DNA of 64,000 nucleotides from Plectrocnemia conspersa (lineage: Eukaryota > Arthropoda > Insecta > Trichoptera > Polycentropodidae). Positions 11,201 through 22,039 of this stretch are shown here, piece after piece (positions within the stretch are counted from its first letter, which is position 1; every line of letters begins with the position of its first letter). The notes below the pieces were generated by a model. The model was not told the DNA's origin, made no database searches, and worked only from the letters and a program-made list of their open reading frames with translations. Position numbers and translations under genes: made by a program. The stretch is from positions 1,693,001 through 1,757,000 of the forward strand of contig VTFK01000013.1 of the NCBI GenBank assembly GCA_009617715.1, read 5' to 3'.

Positions 11201-13791
11201 TTATGACTAATAAAATTTTAATACCGACTTTTCATTGTTCGACAGTGTTGCTTAGCAAGTTGAGAAAGTTCCTTATACATACGTATATTATTACAAAAGT
11301 TTAATAAACATGTCGCTTCTTTTAAAACAATTCGTATAAAACGTTATTAAATTTTTGGAAGTTGACAGGTATAAGATATATTTTTATTAAAAGTTTTCAT
11401 TATTTTTTCAGTAACTCCGGATGATAACAGCACTACGCTATCGCCGAACACGAATGCTTTTATTAATTCCCAAATGGAATTGAGGAACAGGACTTTGATA
11501 CTGACTGATATAATTCTAAGATCTAAGTCTATGAGGGACTTTTTGGCCGAAGAAGATCAAAAGTTTGATGTGATTATATGCGAATTGTTCCACATACAAC
11601 CGTTTTTTATGTTGTCCCACATTCACAAAGCCCCGATAGTGGCCCTTTCGGCCCTGGGACAAGGACACTTCATCAACCAGCAAATGGGCAATCCTTACGA
11701 ACTCTCTTACAATTCGCACGAAAACTTGAACCTGCCCAGCAAGTACAAGTTCTTCGACAGACTGAGAAACACGTTCTGGACCATGGTGGACTTGATGGAA
11801 AGGGATATGTGGAATTCAGAGCAGGACAGGTTAGCGAAAAAGTATTTTGGAAAAAAGGACGAGGGAGATACTGAGAATGCCCTGCCCACTTTAAAGGAGC
11901 TGGAGAAGAACGTATCGTTGGTTTTGATCAACACGCATTTCAGTATCGATACCGTTAGACCCAACGTTCCTGCCATTATTGAGGTCGGAGGGTTACACAT
12001 AACACCTTCGAAAAAGATTGCAGCGGTAAATATCATATAATATTATATATTTATTTATAGATTATTTTGATCTATAGAATGGTTTGTGCATTGGATAAGT
12101 ACAATTTATTATTTAAGATCGATACAAGATGTCGCTATATAATTTTTACGTGATAAATTTATTTTCCTTAAATTTTAGTTGAAACACAGATGATTTTGAT
12201 ATAAGGTTCATAATCCTAATTGCCCCTTATTGCATATTAAATAATATCATTAGTACTTTTCAGTTTATTTAGGATATAAAAAAGTCTATTTTCGTTATTT
12301 GTATTAAAATTAAAAAACTAATCGTAATAATTTAAAATATATATAATATTAGACATAAAAATATAATATATTGTGTGTTCCATAACATAGTATAAAAACT
12401 ATATATTAATTTACAGAAACATATTTTTTATTTTAACCAGTTTTAATGATCCATAAATTAAATTATAATTGTTGAATTTATCAAAAAAAAACTGTGTTAA
12501 AATAATATCCTTATATAATTATATTTTGTAAGGTTTATTTATTATATTACTATTGCGAAAATTTGGCTTAATTAATTTAATTACAATTTAATATACACAC
12601 AACAATAGTAAATCACTATCTAAAATAATAACTGTTAACAAATTAATCCATATGGTGGTTTTTATTCCCATAAGTAAAATGATTTTATTATATTAGCAGT
12701 CGTTTAATTATTTAATATTTAATCTCTATGCCCGCAAATCGAACTAGTAAAGTTGATGTTATATTTTTAATATATTTATTGTAAAAATGATATTATTGTG
12801 TATGTCACGACAAAGCCAAAGCTAAGGCTCTTATCAGAGAATAATTTATTAGATATAAGTCTATCTTTAATATAATATTAAAGATACTCAGTTGTAATGA
12901 TAGGTTTAATATCAAATACTAAAATTTATATATTAATATTGAATAGATTTTTAATACAATTATGTATTTTTTAGCCCCTTCAAAAATTCATGGACGAATC
13001 CAGCAATGGCGCTGTATATATAAACTTAGAAAGCGATATATTAAAGTCAGAAATATCATCTTCAAAAACGTTGATGTTCAGCAAATTGTTCAATTTTCAT
13101 CACAAGCACAGGTTTGTGTGGCAACGCGAGGCGGAACTTTCGGAAAAGTTTGACAACGTCTATGTCGCTAAGACTCTATCGCAAAACGATATTTTAGGTA
13201 ACTTTAACCCGCTATGTTGTCATATTAAATTCTGAAACGTGTCTCACGACGCAAAATTACGATATTCCAGGTCACAAAAACGTCAAAGTTTTCGTTACGC
13301 ACGGAGGCCAGTTGAACATTCAAGACGCTGTATCCAAAGGAGTTCCGGTCGTTTGCATTCCGATGTACGGAGATCAATTTTCGTCTTGCAACAGGGTCAA
13401 GGATCTGGGGATTGGCGAGGTGTTGAATTCGGAAAGCCTCTGCGAAAATTCAATAAGCGACGCCATACAGAGGGTGTTGAACGTGGCCGATTATAGAGAG
13501 AAAGCGCAAAAATTATCGGGGATATTCAACGACAAGCCAAATCCGCCCCTGTACACAGCAGTCTATTGGGTCGAATACGTCCTGAAGCACAAAGGGGCGA
13601 ATCACATGAGGTCTCCGGCCCTGGCGCTTCATTGGTACGAATATTATTTATTGGACAGCATAGCCTTCATGGGTTTAACAATATATTACGCCTTCTGGGT
13701 GCTATCCTGGATGTTCTGGAATGTCGTACTGAGGAAAAAGGTGCCCAGGGATGATATACAGCATCTAATCGAGAAACAAAAAGCTCAGTGA
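7985..13791 (+). CDS. UDP-glycosyltransferase (UGT), four exons, 532 aa
   Basis: The coding sequence is the join of 7985-8225, 11412-12025, 12975-13197 and 13271-13791. All introns are GT-AG and the phases match, giving 1599 nt. The protein is a family-1 UGT that moves sugar from a UDP-sugar to lipophilic acceptors in the ER lumen. Residues 1-20 are a hydrophobic signal peptide. S33-H34 sits where the catalytic His lies in the family. FDVIICE at 132-138 is the region of the acidic partner, with Glu at the end. The signature region FVTHGG...GDQ covers 367-395. A membrane segment spans about 489-511, followed by RKK, and the tail KQKAQ fits a KxKxx ER-retrieval signal. N-glycosylation sequons are at N86 and N106. 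The length is normal for insect UGTs. The donor-site residues are unusual (see findings). I chose the ATG at 7985 because the upstream in-frame codon is GTG and the signal peptide follows directly. The exact UGT family cannot be assigned here. Confidence 0.93.
8226..11411 (+). other. UGT intron 1 (3186 bp)
   Basis: This is a phase-1 intron with a GTAACT donor and a TTTTTTCAG acceptor. It is AT-rich throughout, with no internal gene. It contains a copy of dispersed repeat family B at about 10600-10765. A GC-poor open patch near 8860-8940 has no recognisable content. Confidence 0.8.
10600..10765 (-). repeat. dispersed repeat family B, copy 2 (possible tRNA-derived SINE)
   Basis: This copy has the AAAATCTAGG block, then the ACGCGATAGAAATT and AACACTAAGG motifs, then GATTCGAGCCCAGGTCTT. 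On the minus strand the last piece reads as GACCTGGGCTCGAATC, which resembles a pol III B box. It shares this motif order with copies at 3390, 34400 and 49655. Confidence 0.55.
11412..12025 (+). CDS. UGT exon 2 (rest of acceptor domain)
   Basis: The exon begins by completing codon 81 and runs to residue 285, ending in phase 0 at a GCG/GTAAAT donor. It contains the FDVIICE strand (132-138), a glycine-bearing GQG segment, the KYFG element and the strongly UGT-like stretch KNVSLVLINTHFS followed by RP.VP..IEVGGLHI just before the domain linker. Antisense and +1-frame open stretches over this exon are shadows. Confidence 0.92.
12026..12974 (+). other. UGT intron 2 (949 bp)
   Basis: This is a phase-0 intron with a GTAAAT donor and a TATTTTTTAG acceptor. 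It is AT-rich and no other feature is seen. Confidence 0.85.
12975..13197 (+). CDS. UGT exon 3 (start of donor-binding domain)
   Basis: The exon encodes residues 286-359 plus one base. It starts PLQKFMDESSNGAVYI, matching the linker and first strand of the UGT C-terminal domain. The phosphate-binding loop, usually FSxGSN, reads INLESD at 301-306. The usual KWLPQ before the signature reads KTLSQ at 351-355. The frame is uninterrupted and the splice sites are good, so these look like real substitutions rather than sequencing breaks. Confidence 0.88.
13198..13270 (+). other. UGT intron 3 (73 bp)
   Basis: This is a very short phase-1 intron between AG/GTAACT and GATATTCCAG. Removing it creates a Gly360 codon and restores the standard UGT sequence DIL-G-HKNVK. 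Confidence 0.88.
13271..13791 (+). CDS. UGT exon 4 (signature motif, membrane anchor, tail)
   Basis: The exon encodes residues 360-532. It contains the UGT signature from F367 to Q395, in which the donor-contacting His370, Asp394 and Gln395 are kept. The usual HGGLLS is HGGQLN. WVEYV and HKGANHMRS follow, then the membrane segment (about 489-511), the basic stop-transfer RKK and the C-terminal KQKAQ. The TGA stop is at 13789-13791. Confidence 0.93.
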
Positions 13792-14192
13792 CGCGCAATG
13801 TTTTTGTATATATATATATAGGTAGAAATTTTTGCCATGCATTGTGTGTGTAGATATATTTTTGTAATGTGATTTTATGTAAATAAGCAATTGAACAAGG
13901 AGATAATATTAATTCTAAAAGCCTGTGTTATTATTTTTTGTTTGGATAACGTAAATATTGTTTGCTGACGTGAAGCTGACAGAAATGGTGTATAAATCAC
14001 TACATGACTTCCGCCAGTGGCGTTCGAGAAGAGATACGAAGTGCAGATAAAATTTGGTAAAATAGGAGAGAATGAAAATTGAAGTAAAACTAGTGTGTGT
14101 AAATATGCTTTTTATCATTTTCTTTTCGAGTTTCTACTTAGATTATCAGCATTTCATGTAAAAATTTCAATATTATGTACATATAAATAAAA
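13792..14192 (+). terminator. UGT 3' UTR with polyadenylation signal
   Basis: A canonical AATAAA lies at 14186-14191, about 395 bases after the stop codon, in AT-rich sequence. A weaker AAATAA-type site lies near 13880. Which one is used is not known. The 67-codon antisense frame at 13915-14118 shows no coding character. Confidence 0.45.
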
Positions 14193-14740
14193 CATATGAT
14201 ATATTGAAGCAAAAAAAATCATACTTAATCAAGATAGTCCGATTTTTTTTAATATATTACTATTACGATCTATATTATATTTTTTTTTAAATCGTAAAAC
14301 GTGACAAAATGCATCGTCATTACTTGGCTGTCAAATACAAAGTATGCGTCCAGTACATTTAAAAATTGACATACACAAAACAGAACAGTACGGCCACTTA
14401 AGACAAATGTAAAATGGTAGATAATTGATTAGATATACGTAAATATCATAGCTGGTTTAGAAAAACTTAGACTGAAAATCACGCTATTTATTTTTCCTAA
14501 AAGTTTATTTAAAAAATATATGTACTTATGTGCAAAAACATAAAGACATATAAAATGCGCAGTACTGGTACATAAACATTTCCATTGCTTACCATTTTTA
14601 AAATTAAAATAATGAATAATCTGTAACTATTATTAAATTTCGGAAGAAATATATAAAAACATTTACGAATTTAAGAAAAAAAAAATATATAGATAAAATA
14701 TAATACTTATACAGAATTATATATTTATAAACCTGTTTTA
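14193..14740. other. AT-rich intergenic stretch
   Basis: Nothing recognisable is present beyond homopolymer and AT-rich sequence. Confidence 0.55.
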
Positions 14741-14743
14741 AGG

Positions 14744-14840
14744 TTTAGTAACCTACCCTAAGGGGTATGACTTCGCAGCCAGAAAGATGGAGTTGGAAAC
14801 TGGTAATAATTTATTCGTTAAATTTACATATTGTTAGTTA
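14744..14840. repeat. dispersed repeat family D, copy 1
   Basis: This is alignable with 39092-39200. Both read GGTTT(A/G)GTAACC, CCCTAAG, GTGACTTCGCAGC or ATGACTTCGCAGC, then GGAAACT(G/A)GT and an AT-rich stretch ending near TACTA(C/T). The copy here leads straight into a GC-rich block. It could be the edge or long terminal repeat of an old retroelement, but this is unproven. Confidence 0.55.
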
Positions 14841-14849
14841 CTATGATTT

Positions 14850-15450
14850 TTCTCGGAGCGGTGGTAGAGAAGCTGGCGGAGGGATGATGTTAGTGGAAGA
14901 TCCTCAGAGGCTTTGTAAGTGAGGCAGCGACGGTGTAGTGGAGGTTGGTCCTTCTGCTGCAGTGGTGTCTAATGAGGTCCCTTTCTGGTGATGGCGGTCC
15001 ATGATCATATGGTCCTCGTCTACGGGTCGTATCTCAGCATATCTTCCGTCGTGTTTGCTTGTCTCTGCCTTCTCCTCATTGGAGAGCAGCCTTTAGTATT
15101 AATAATCGCTGACGAATCCCAATCATGCAGCGATCGTCCAGCCAATTGTTGCATCGTTTCACAATGAAAGATGTATACGCCTTCAGAATGTGACATTTAC
15201 TATATGGATATGTTTCGAGGTCAAATTGTGTAACGGGAATATTGTGACCTTACGGTGCTTTTTGTCTTCCGGTGACCATTTCGCAACAAAGAAATATTCT
15301 TTCAATTAATTGGAGAATATTTGCGTGTTATTTATGTGAAACACTTTTTTCTAATCGTAACTAGGGCTCTTGTGTGGTCCCATCCTTTACACTGTATTGC
15401 CTTGTGATCATTTTTGGTCACGGCAATTTACTGTGTGAGTTTCAAGAATA
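14850..15450. other. GC-richer block next to repeat D, unidentified
   Basis: The base composition changes sharply from the AT-rich flanks. The block has codon-like texture, but both strands are broken by stops and no protein family is recognised. Because it abuts repeat D, a decayed mobile element is likely. It could also be a decayed exon. Confidence 0.3.
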
Positions 15451-15884
15451 AGAACTCTCATACTGTAAACTCGATACTAATGATATTACGATAGATTTAT
15501 CTTCATCAAAACAATATGAACTTAGTTATTTTAAGTTTGTATTTGAATTCAAATAAAAAAAACATTTAAAAGTATTTTTTTTGCTTTCATTAAAAAAACG
15601 TTTTTTTTTTTGAAAAACATATTCTGTTATTATTTTGGTTTTAGATGATAGATTGTCATTAAAATATAAATTCTAACATTTAATTCGATACAAATTGAAG
15701 TAAATGTTTTTTAATCATCCATTCTTCTAACTAAGTGAAAACTCTTTTGAACTACAAATTAATGTATATTACTATGCCTTTCCAAGCTACATATATATAT
15801 TATAATATATATACAAACACATACAAAATCTAACCCCATGTTTTAACATTCACAGCTTAAATATATAATCTTATCCTTTTGATA

Positions 15885-16110
15885 CGCACACGGAACAACG
15901 CCCCGTTTAATCGAATCACGAAAATTATTCTTCGTCGAATTGTTCGAACCAGGCGGGTGCTGTAATATTTTATTTCATCTGGAAAGGGTTAATCTTCACT
16001 GTTTAATCATATATTCACGGTCCGCGCTCGTATTTCACACACGATGGCCCGACCCTTTGGGGCATTTCCTTGACCCTATGCCGGTTTAAATTTTGCATTT
16101 GCAACTGCGC
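15885..16110. other. GC-richer non-coding island
   Basis: An island of mixed composition sits in AT-rich DNA. No open frame or splice-bounded exon is recognised. It may be a regulatory or conserved element of the intergenic region. Confidence 0.3.
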
Positions 16111-16494
16111 AAAATTCAATTATAAATCAGGCATTGTATTAGGTGTAAAAATATGTTTCAGTTTTTTTTTAGATACAAGATAAACACGTTAGAGACATAT
16201 TTAAATATAATCGCTAATCAATAATTGTATTTTGTGCTTTTTAGAGATTTAAAGTCATACAGTAATTTCCAGATCTTAATATTATTACATTTTAACAATA
16301 GTATGTATAACCAGAGCTATAAAAGTGCATGAATATATTATATACTCTCATGCCTTAGCAGTATTTCTGCATAGAGTTCAAGTATGTACTTGGCTCAGGA
16401 ACACACTATACTAAACTAAACGCTGGTAACAGAAATATCGATTGAGTATTTTTATTTTTTTAATCGTCCATTGCAACTTGACCTACAATACACC

Positions 16495-16745
16495 TATCAA
16501 AGAACATAAATACCTACCACCAGACTGAAAGTCTGAGAATCAGTGCCATTTATATAATTAATTATAAATTATTATGTGTAATATAATTTATAATCAATAA
16601 ATGTCACTTTGCAGCTAAGGCCAGTTTTTATTAATAGCACATTTTTATAAACAAAAATTCAACTATGCTAGCATGGCTCGAATCTACAACCTCTGGGTTA
16701 TTAGTGACCTTACAGATTACGCGATTCTGACCTTATCTCTTTAAT
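16495..16745 (-). mobile_element. tRNA-derived SINE family A, copy 1
   Basis: On the minus strand a tRNA-like head lies at about 16665-16740, including GCGTAATC-like sequence and the B-box-like GGTTGTAGATTCGAGCC. It is followed by a body shared with copies 2 and 3: a GCTGCAAAGTGACATTTATT-like block, AATAATTTATAA, and an ACTTTCAGTCTGGTG block. The diverged sequence suggests an old insertion. Confidence 0.7.
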
Positions 16746-16877
16746 AACTAAATTATAATACACACAAGCATTAAATTTATTGAAAATACAACGAAAATTA
16801 CGTAAAATTAGTATTAAAATATTATACCTAAACATATATTCATGAAGGATTTAATCATAATGAAGTAATTAAATATA

Positions 16878-17355
16878 TTACAGTGAATGTGTATTATTAG
16901 TAAAGATATATTTTCACTGAAAATTTAGTGAAATTAAATCGAAAATCGCATTCACTGGTAGATATATATTTTGTTGGTTAGAGTTTAATTTAAATGAAAC
17001 ATGCTAGTAAAATTATATGCTAAACTGTAATGGTCTTTAACTAACATTTGTAAACGACACTAAATAAATCCCAATTATTTTGTTAAAAAAAAAGCGACAT
17101 ATAACCTGTTAAGATCAAAATTTTAAGTTCCAAACTTAAATAAATTAAATTTTCTAAAACTAGCTATTCGTTCAGGTTAGGTTTGGGTTTGAGCAGAAAA
17201 TGGACGTTTTAGTAAATTTAGTTTCTGAAATATTTTAGAGCAGCGTATAATTTTACTAACACCCATTACCCGTAAAAATGTATTTTGTTACGATTTCACT
17301 GAAACAGTTAGTGAAATTATATTTACACTAGTGAAAATATAGCTTTACTGTCACA
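16878..17355. mobile_element. AT-rich inverted-repeat element (MITE), family E copy 1
   Basis: The left end reads TTACAGTGAATGTGTATTA followed by TATATTTTCACT. The right end, read in reverse complement, is GTGACAGTAA and TATATTTTCACTAGTG, so the ends are inverted repeats with a gap. An internal AGAGCAGC motif near 17240 is shared with the copies at 48160 and 59213. There is no coding content. It is probably a small non-autonomous DNA transposon, diverged. Confidence 0.55.
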
Positions 17356-17754
17356 AAAATACGCTACGATAGTGATAAATTTATTAATTGTTAATAACTA
17401 AACTTATTAATGCCTGTAATTTTTTAACATTAGAATTAAAAACAAGTTATAACTTTGAACTTTTGGTTGATTCTATGCGATTTAAAAGTGACGATCTGAG
17501 TGGACTAAATTTGGTGAGCAAAATATAAACGCTTCTTTATCAGAACTTGGTACAAAAAATAAGTTATATGTGTCGATTTAGTGTTAGATACACTGGTAAC
17601 GAGCTAAGGAATAACAAGTTGAAAGTGAAGTAGTGTTCTGACTTTTATATTGTCGGAGAAATGGGAGGAGATAATAATCATAAGTGATTTAGTCAGTGCT
17701 ACCAAAACAATGCTATAATTGTCAAGTGTTTTCTACAGACATTTTATAAACGAT

Positions 17755-17825
17755 GCTGTAAAATATATATGTTACAGTAAATGTGTATTACTAGTTAAGT
17801 TATATTTTTTTTTGACGTTTAAGTT
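17755..17825. repeat. MITE family E, truncated copy
   Basis: It starts TATGTTACAGTAAATGTGTA like the left end of the element at 16878, then runs into a poly-T tract where the similarity is lost. Confidence 0.5.
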
Positions 17826-18063
17826 TAATCATAACTGAATACGTTTGTATATTTCTATTAGCATAAATTTAATTTACCAAAAATGTTCTTTTTTGCTTTA
17901 AAATTAAATTGAAGCTCAATTTACCGACTGTAAAGTCACTTAATAACTACAACGTATCAAGAAAAACGATTACTACGGTATTAATGAATCTTTGCGAAGA
18001 TGAGGAGATACGAAATATACAGTTTAACTATCTACACTCGATAAACGGTATAGATTGTTAACT

Positions 18064-18265
18064 GACAGGCGTAAGCCCAATGCCTTACAACTGGGTAAGT
18101 AAGTTAATCAGATATAATCAATACCTACAAGTAAGTATAAAACACCAGATGAAAGTCAGGGAATCGGTGACATTTATATAATTAGTTATAAATTATTATG
18201 TGTATTATAATTAATAATTAATAGATGGCATTCTGCAGCTAGAGCTTTTAAATAATTTTTAAAAA
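18064..18265 (-). mobile_element. tRNA-derived SINE family A, copy 2, lacking the tRNA head
   Basis: The body and tail match copy 1 (16495) and copy 3 (57700): TGAAAGTC, GACATTT, TAAATTATTATGTGT and GCAGCT on the plus strand, preceded by GTAAGCCCAATGCCTTACAAC. The tRNA-like part seen in the other two copies is missing, as expected of a 5'-truncated retroposon. Confidence 0.65.
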
Positions 18266-18489
18266 TAAGCAAATACAAATATATAAATATATATATATAA
18301 TATTAAAAGTGACTTGTGCCATTCAGTCTCTGAACAAAATCGTCCGACATAAAGTTATATTTTCAGGTGTATTCCAATATTATTTTTGCATTTTGTAAAG
18401 CAATTGAGGTCAAGCTTAAGCACGTATAAAATTAATTTGATATTTGTTAATATTATTTTTACCCTAATTTAATTCATTGCGTTCTAATT

Positions 18490-18760
18490 TATTGTGTTAT
18501 TATTTTCCCAGCGCGGCCAGTCGGAAAATTGAACCATGTACAAAATCCGCGTATTAAAATACAAAGCTAAAACACGTAATTGCCAGAGCAAAGAGAGCTC
18601 TCGATCCGTGCCGGATAGTTTATTCGGTATTTAGACAGGGTTAATATTTGCACAAGGATTAACAATTTGTACAGAGCTGAAATAGGAGCGGTCCTGTGGC
18701 TCTTTCTAGCCACTGCTAGATACTGCGGGCTTTCATTAACGCTTCTGAATTATTATGATA
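18490..18760. other. GC-richer non-coding island
   Basis: A compositional island with no usable open frame on either strand. GAGAGCTCTC at about 18594 is a palindrome. No exon was recognised. Confidence 0.3.
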
Positions 18761-19669
18761 GTGATATTTTAGCGATGATCGCAATTTCGAATTCATATTT
18801 TCGACATTGATATTTGCCACTGGATAGTATTATGGTTTATAGTTATCGAAGCATGTGATTCAACGAAAAATAACCATTGAAATTTGATGACAAATACGAT
18901 AATATCCAGCAACATATCAATCAATAATACATATACCAAGGATGATATATTTGTTTCGAATTTATAATATCCATACATACAATTTTCACATTATTTAAAA
19001 AAAATAATTCATAATCTCAACGATGTTAATTAAACCCTCAACTCCAACCGTAGATATCAATGCCCTCTATTTGATCTTTGTTTACGACGTATACCACATA
19101 TTATATACAGCTACTTGTATAGACCGATATAACCCATAAAATATATAGACCGGGTATTAAGGGAAAATCGTAAACTTTTTTATGCTTTTCGATATTGTAA
19201 GCTTTCAGTAAATGCGCAATAAAATTTAAGATGTTACCTACATTTTACGCCAACCCGAAAGCTGTATTTAATGAGAATAACGCGATCTGTATTGCAATTT
19301 CCATTTATAATCCGTCGACCATAAAATGTAAACATTTATAATAAAGCAATATGCATTTATGATTAATAAAAATCCATCTGCATTTAATATGATATAATAT
19401 TAAAAATGATATTAAAAAGCATTAGACATAGAAAAAAAAATTATCGTTGTATTTTAAAAAAGTTACAAAATACACTAATTTGGCAAACCTATGATAATCA
19501 TACAATCTGATAAAAAAAGTATCCATTATTTTTTTCTAACAATGCTACTTTGTTGTTTGGTCCTTATTATTACAAAGTAAATTTTCTAATATTTAATGAT
19601 ATGTGACGGAACAAAGAAAATAAGAATGTGCATTTTTCTTATTGAATATCTTTTTAAACCAAAGCTTTC

Positions 19670-20040
19670 GTTCATGCCGACACCGTCGTTATGTTAGGTT
19701 ATAAATCGTTGATTTTATGGGTTGAACGTCGAAAATTGCAAAGGGCGAATATTATTCGCCCTACGGGTAATATTTTCCGGTCATCCGTAGGGTGGCCGGA
19801 CCGAGGCATAAGTGAATCAAGTACTCCTAGGACGAAAAGGGCCATAACGCTTTTCCGGCCCATGGGATATCCGCGGGGCGTCAATTGGAAAATAATTTAC
19901 GAATTATCGGCAGCGCGGAAAATTGTGCGATGCCCAAAGATTACAAAAGGAAAAGGAAAGTTTATACAAAAGGGGGATTGTGTAATGAACGCTCGAAGAA
20001 TGCTTTCTATTTGTACGTATATATAAGAAGAGTTTTAGGT
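19670..20040. other. structured GC-richer island with alternative hairpins
   Basis: GGGCGAAT (19743-19750) pairs with ATTCGCCC (19754-19761) around a 3-base loop. CCCTACGG (19759-19766) pairs with CCGTAGGG (19785-19792). The two stems share three bases, so they exclude each other. TCCGG (19776-19780) can also pair with CCGGA (19796-19800). The 3' part (19915-20008) is similar to 23840-23926. Open frames cover the island on both strands (111 codons at 19691-20026 +), but none resembles a known protein. It may be a structured RNA, a conserved regulatory element or a mobile-element end. Confidence 0.35.
19915..20008. repeat. dispersed repeat family F, copy 1
   Basis: It shares with 23840-23926 the segments GCGGAAAATTG(T/C)GCGA(T/C)G, an AAAAAG-GTTT segment, AATTG, TAATGAACGC and GAAGAATGCTTT, in the same order over about 90 bases. 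Confidence 0.65.
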
Positions 20041-20089
20041 AGTCGAAAAGTTAAAAAAGTGTGTGCGTTTGTTTGTAATGCATAGGTAC

Positions 20090-21830
20090 TTTTTAACTGT
20101 AAAAGAAATTTAAATTATGTATTATAAAAAATATTTAAGATTAAAAATAATAATATATAATCATAAAAATATAACCGCTAAAATTTCTAGATGGATCACT
20201 TATCACGAAATTAAGCTTTTGAAACGTGTCGAATACATTAACTTTGTGTGACGAAAAAAATGCACATTAGTTTTTCTCCTGAAAATGCATTACAAATTTT
20301 TTGGAGAAACGTCGAGAGAAAAACACTAAAGACAAAAAAAACGGTAAATAAATAAATAAAAATTTAATTCAATTTTATATTTTTTTTAATAAATATCATT
20401 AGTTAGTAATTTATCCGAAAATGTTATATACGATTTAATTGTAGCTATGCTTCTGATTTTCACTTAAACATACATTAAAAAAAAACGTTTGATACGTTTT
20501 AACAAGAAAACGTATAGTTTCTATGGTAATAAAATAATGTAGTAAATATAATTTAAATATTATATTACACTGTTAATAAAGTCATATAAGTGATCCTTAA
20601 TTTTATTTTCATTATAAATGTAAATCAAAATTAGCTGTTTATATTATTACAAAATCACTTCGAAAATATACTAAAAATATTTATAAAAATTAATATATAC
20701 CGAATTAAAAAAATCTTGCAAATAATAAGTTATAGAGTATAATGATTTTTTTAAATTAATTCTAAAAACATGAAATGTAAATGTTTACTTAACAAAGTTA
20801 TAATGTATGTATATACTTTCAAAATAAGTTATACTGTTTTATTCTGTCAATTTTTTTTTCTATATATAAAAAATTTAGATACTTTCATTAGATTTTATGT
20901 AAAAAAATTTACCATCAAAATAAAATGTTAAAGATATTTTTACGTACGTAAGAAAATACCACCAAATTATTTAAAACACATTTCGCATTGGTTTAGGTAT
21001 AATTGAAGTCTGACAAAGGCTAACATCAGAAAATGATGCAAATATATAAATATAGTAAGAAGTGAGACAATGTTGTATTTGCTTCTCTATTATTCGTAAA
21101 ATATATTTGGAAAATAATTTTGACATAGCATTGCTAAATGTCTCACTCAATAACTTATTATACGCTGATAGTACAGTGCTCATGATACAGATTTTAAATG
21201 CTCATTAGTTAAGTTGCTAAAGTCTGTTAAGCATATAAAATATAAAAACCCATAAAATCAGTCCTAAAAATGTTAAACCTGTAAAGTATTCAAACACAAT
21301 ACGGACGACTGCAACAAAATTAATTATATTAGAAATACACTTGAGACAAAGACCACCGACTAGAGATAAAATACTAGATCAAGAAAGGCAGGACATTATT
21401 TACCCAAATGAAAAGATTCTTTGCAAATATATTTATAGTTCTCTTTGGTTTAGTTTATTAATTAAAATTAAGTATTTAAATTGTCGTATCTATGCACGAG
21501 TCAAAAAGCTTTTAAAAAAAATTATTGATTTTAAATCATAAAATCTACAAAACCAGTTTCATGCGATAAAAAAAAAAAGGTTTTAAAACCCAAAGATAAA
21601 ATAGAGACTTATTTGGTAAAATGGGACACCACCATGAGAAACTATTTTTATATGAAGTTTTAAAAATTCGTTGCAAAAAGATTTAAAATATTCATTGCAA
21701 GTACATTAAAAAAATAGCCATTCAAACTTATTTTGTGATTTGTAATCTGATTTTGTGACTTACTAAAAAATTCAAACCTAAACGGGCACCAGTTTTTTAA
21801 TTTCCCTTACCATAAAAATCTTGATCGCAG
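20090..21830. other. AT-rich non-coding stretch
   Basis: No gene was recognised. Short frames at 20971-21183 (-) and 21341-21541 (+) have no family resemblance and an AT-driven composition. Confidence 0.5.
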
Positions 21831-21832
21831 GC

Positions 21833-21990
21833 AACAATAGATTATTTTTTCAGATACTTCTACTATAATTTACACTTTATCATACACTTGGAGTTTAAGG
21901 CTTTAGAGCTTCAGCAGCACTTTAAGTTACACTCAATAAGTACGAACTTTAACCAAAAGGATGCAAACCTAACTAGACGATCGCAGAAGC
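21833..21990. repeat. dispersed repeat family C, copy 2
   Basis: It has the same block order as 6704-6840: TTTTTCAGATACTT, CTACTA, ATTTACACTT, AGTTTAAGG, CTTCAG and CGCAGAAGCCGCC. It is followed by a short GC-rich tail to about 22040. Confidence 0.5.
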
Positions 21991-22039
21991 CGCCGCTTCT
22001 CTCTTTGCATCCCTTGGTCCAGATCGACGGAAAGCTTTA

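Noticed and set aside
11578..11874. 98-codon plus frame and antisense frames over UGT exon 2
   Set aside because: These are shadows of the real exon in other frames.
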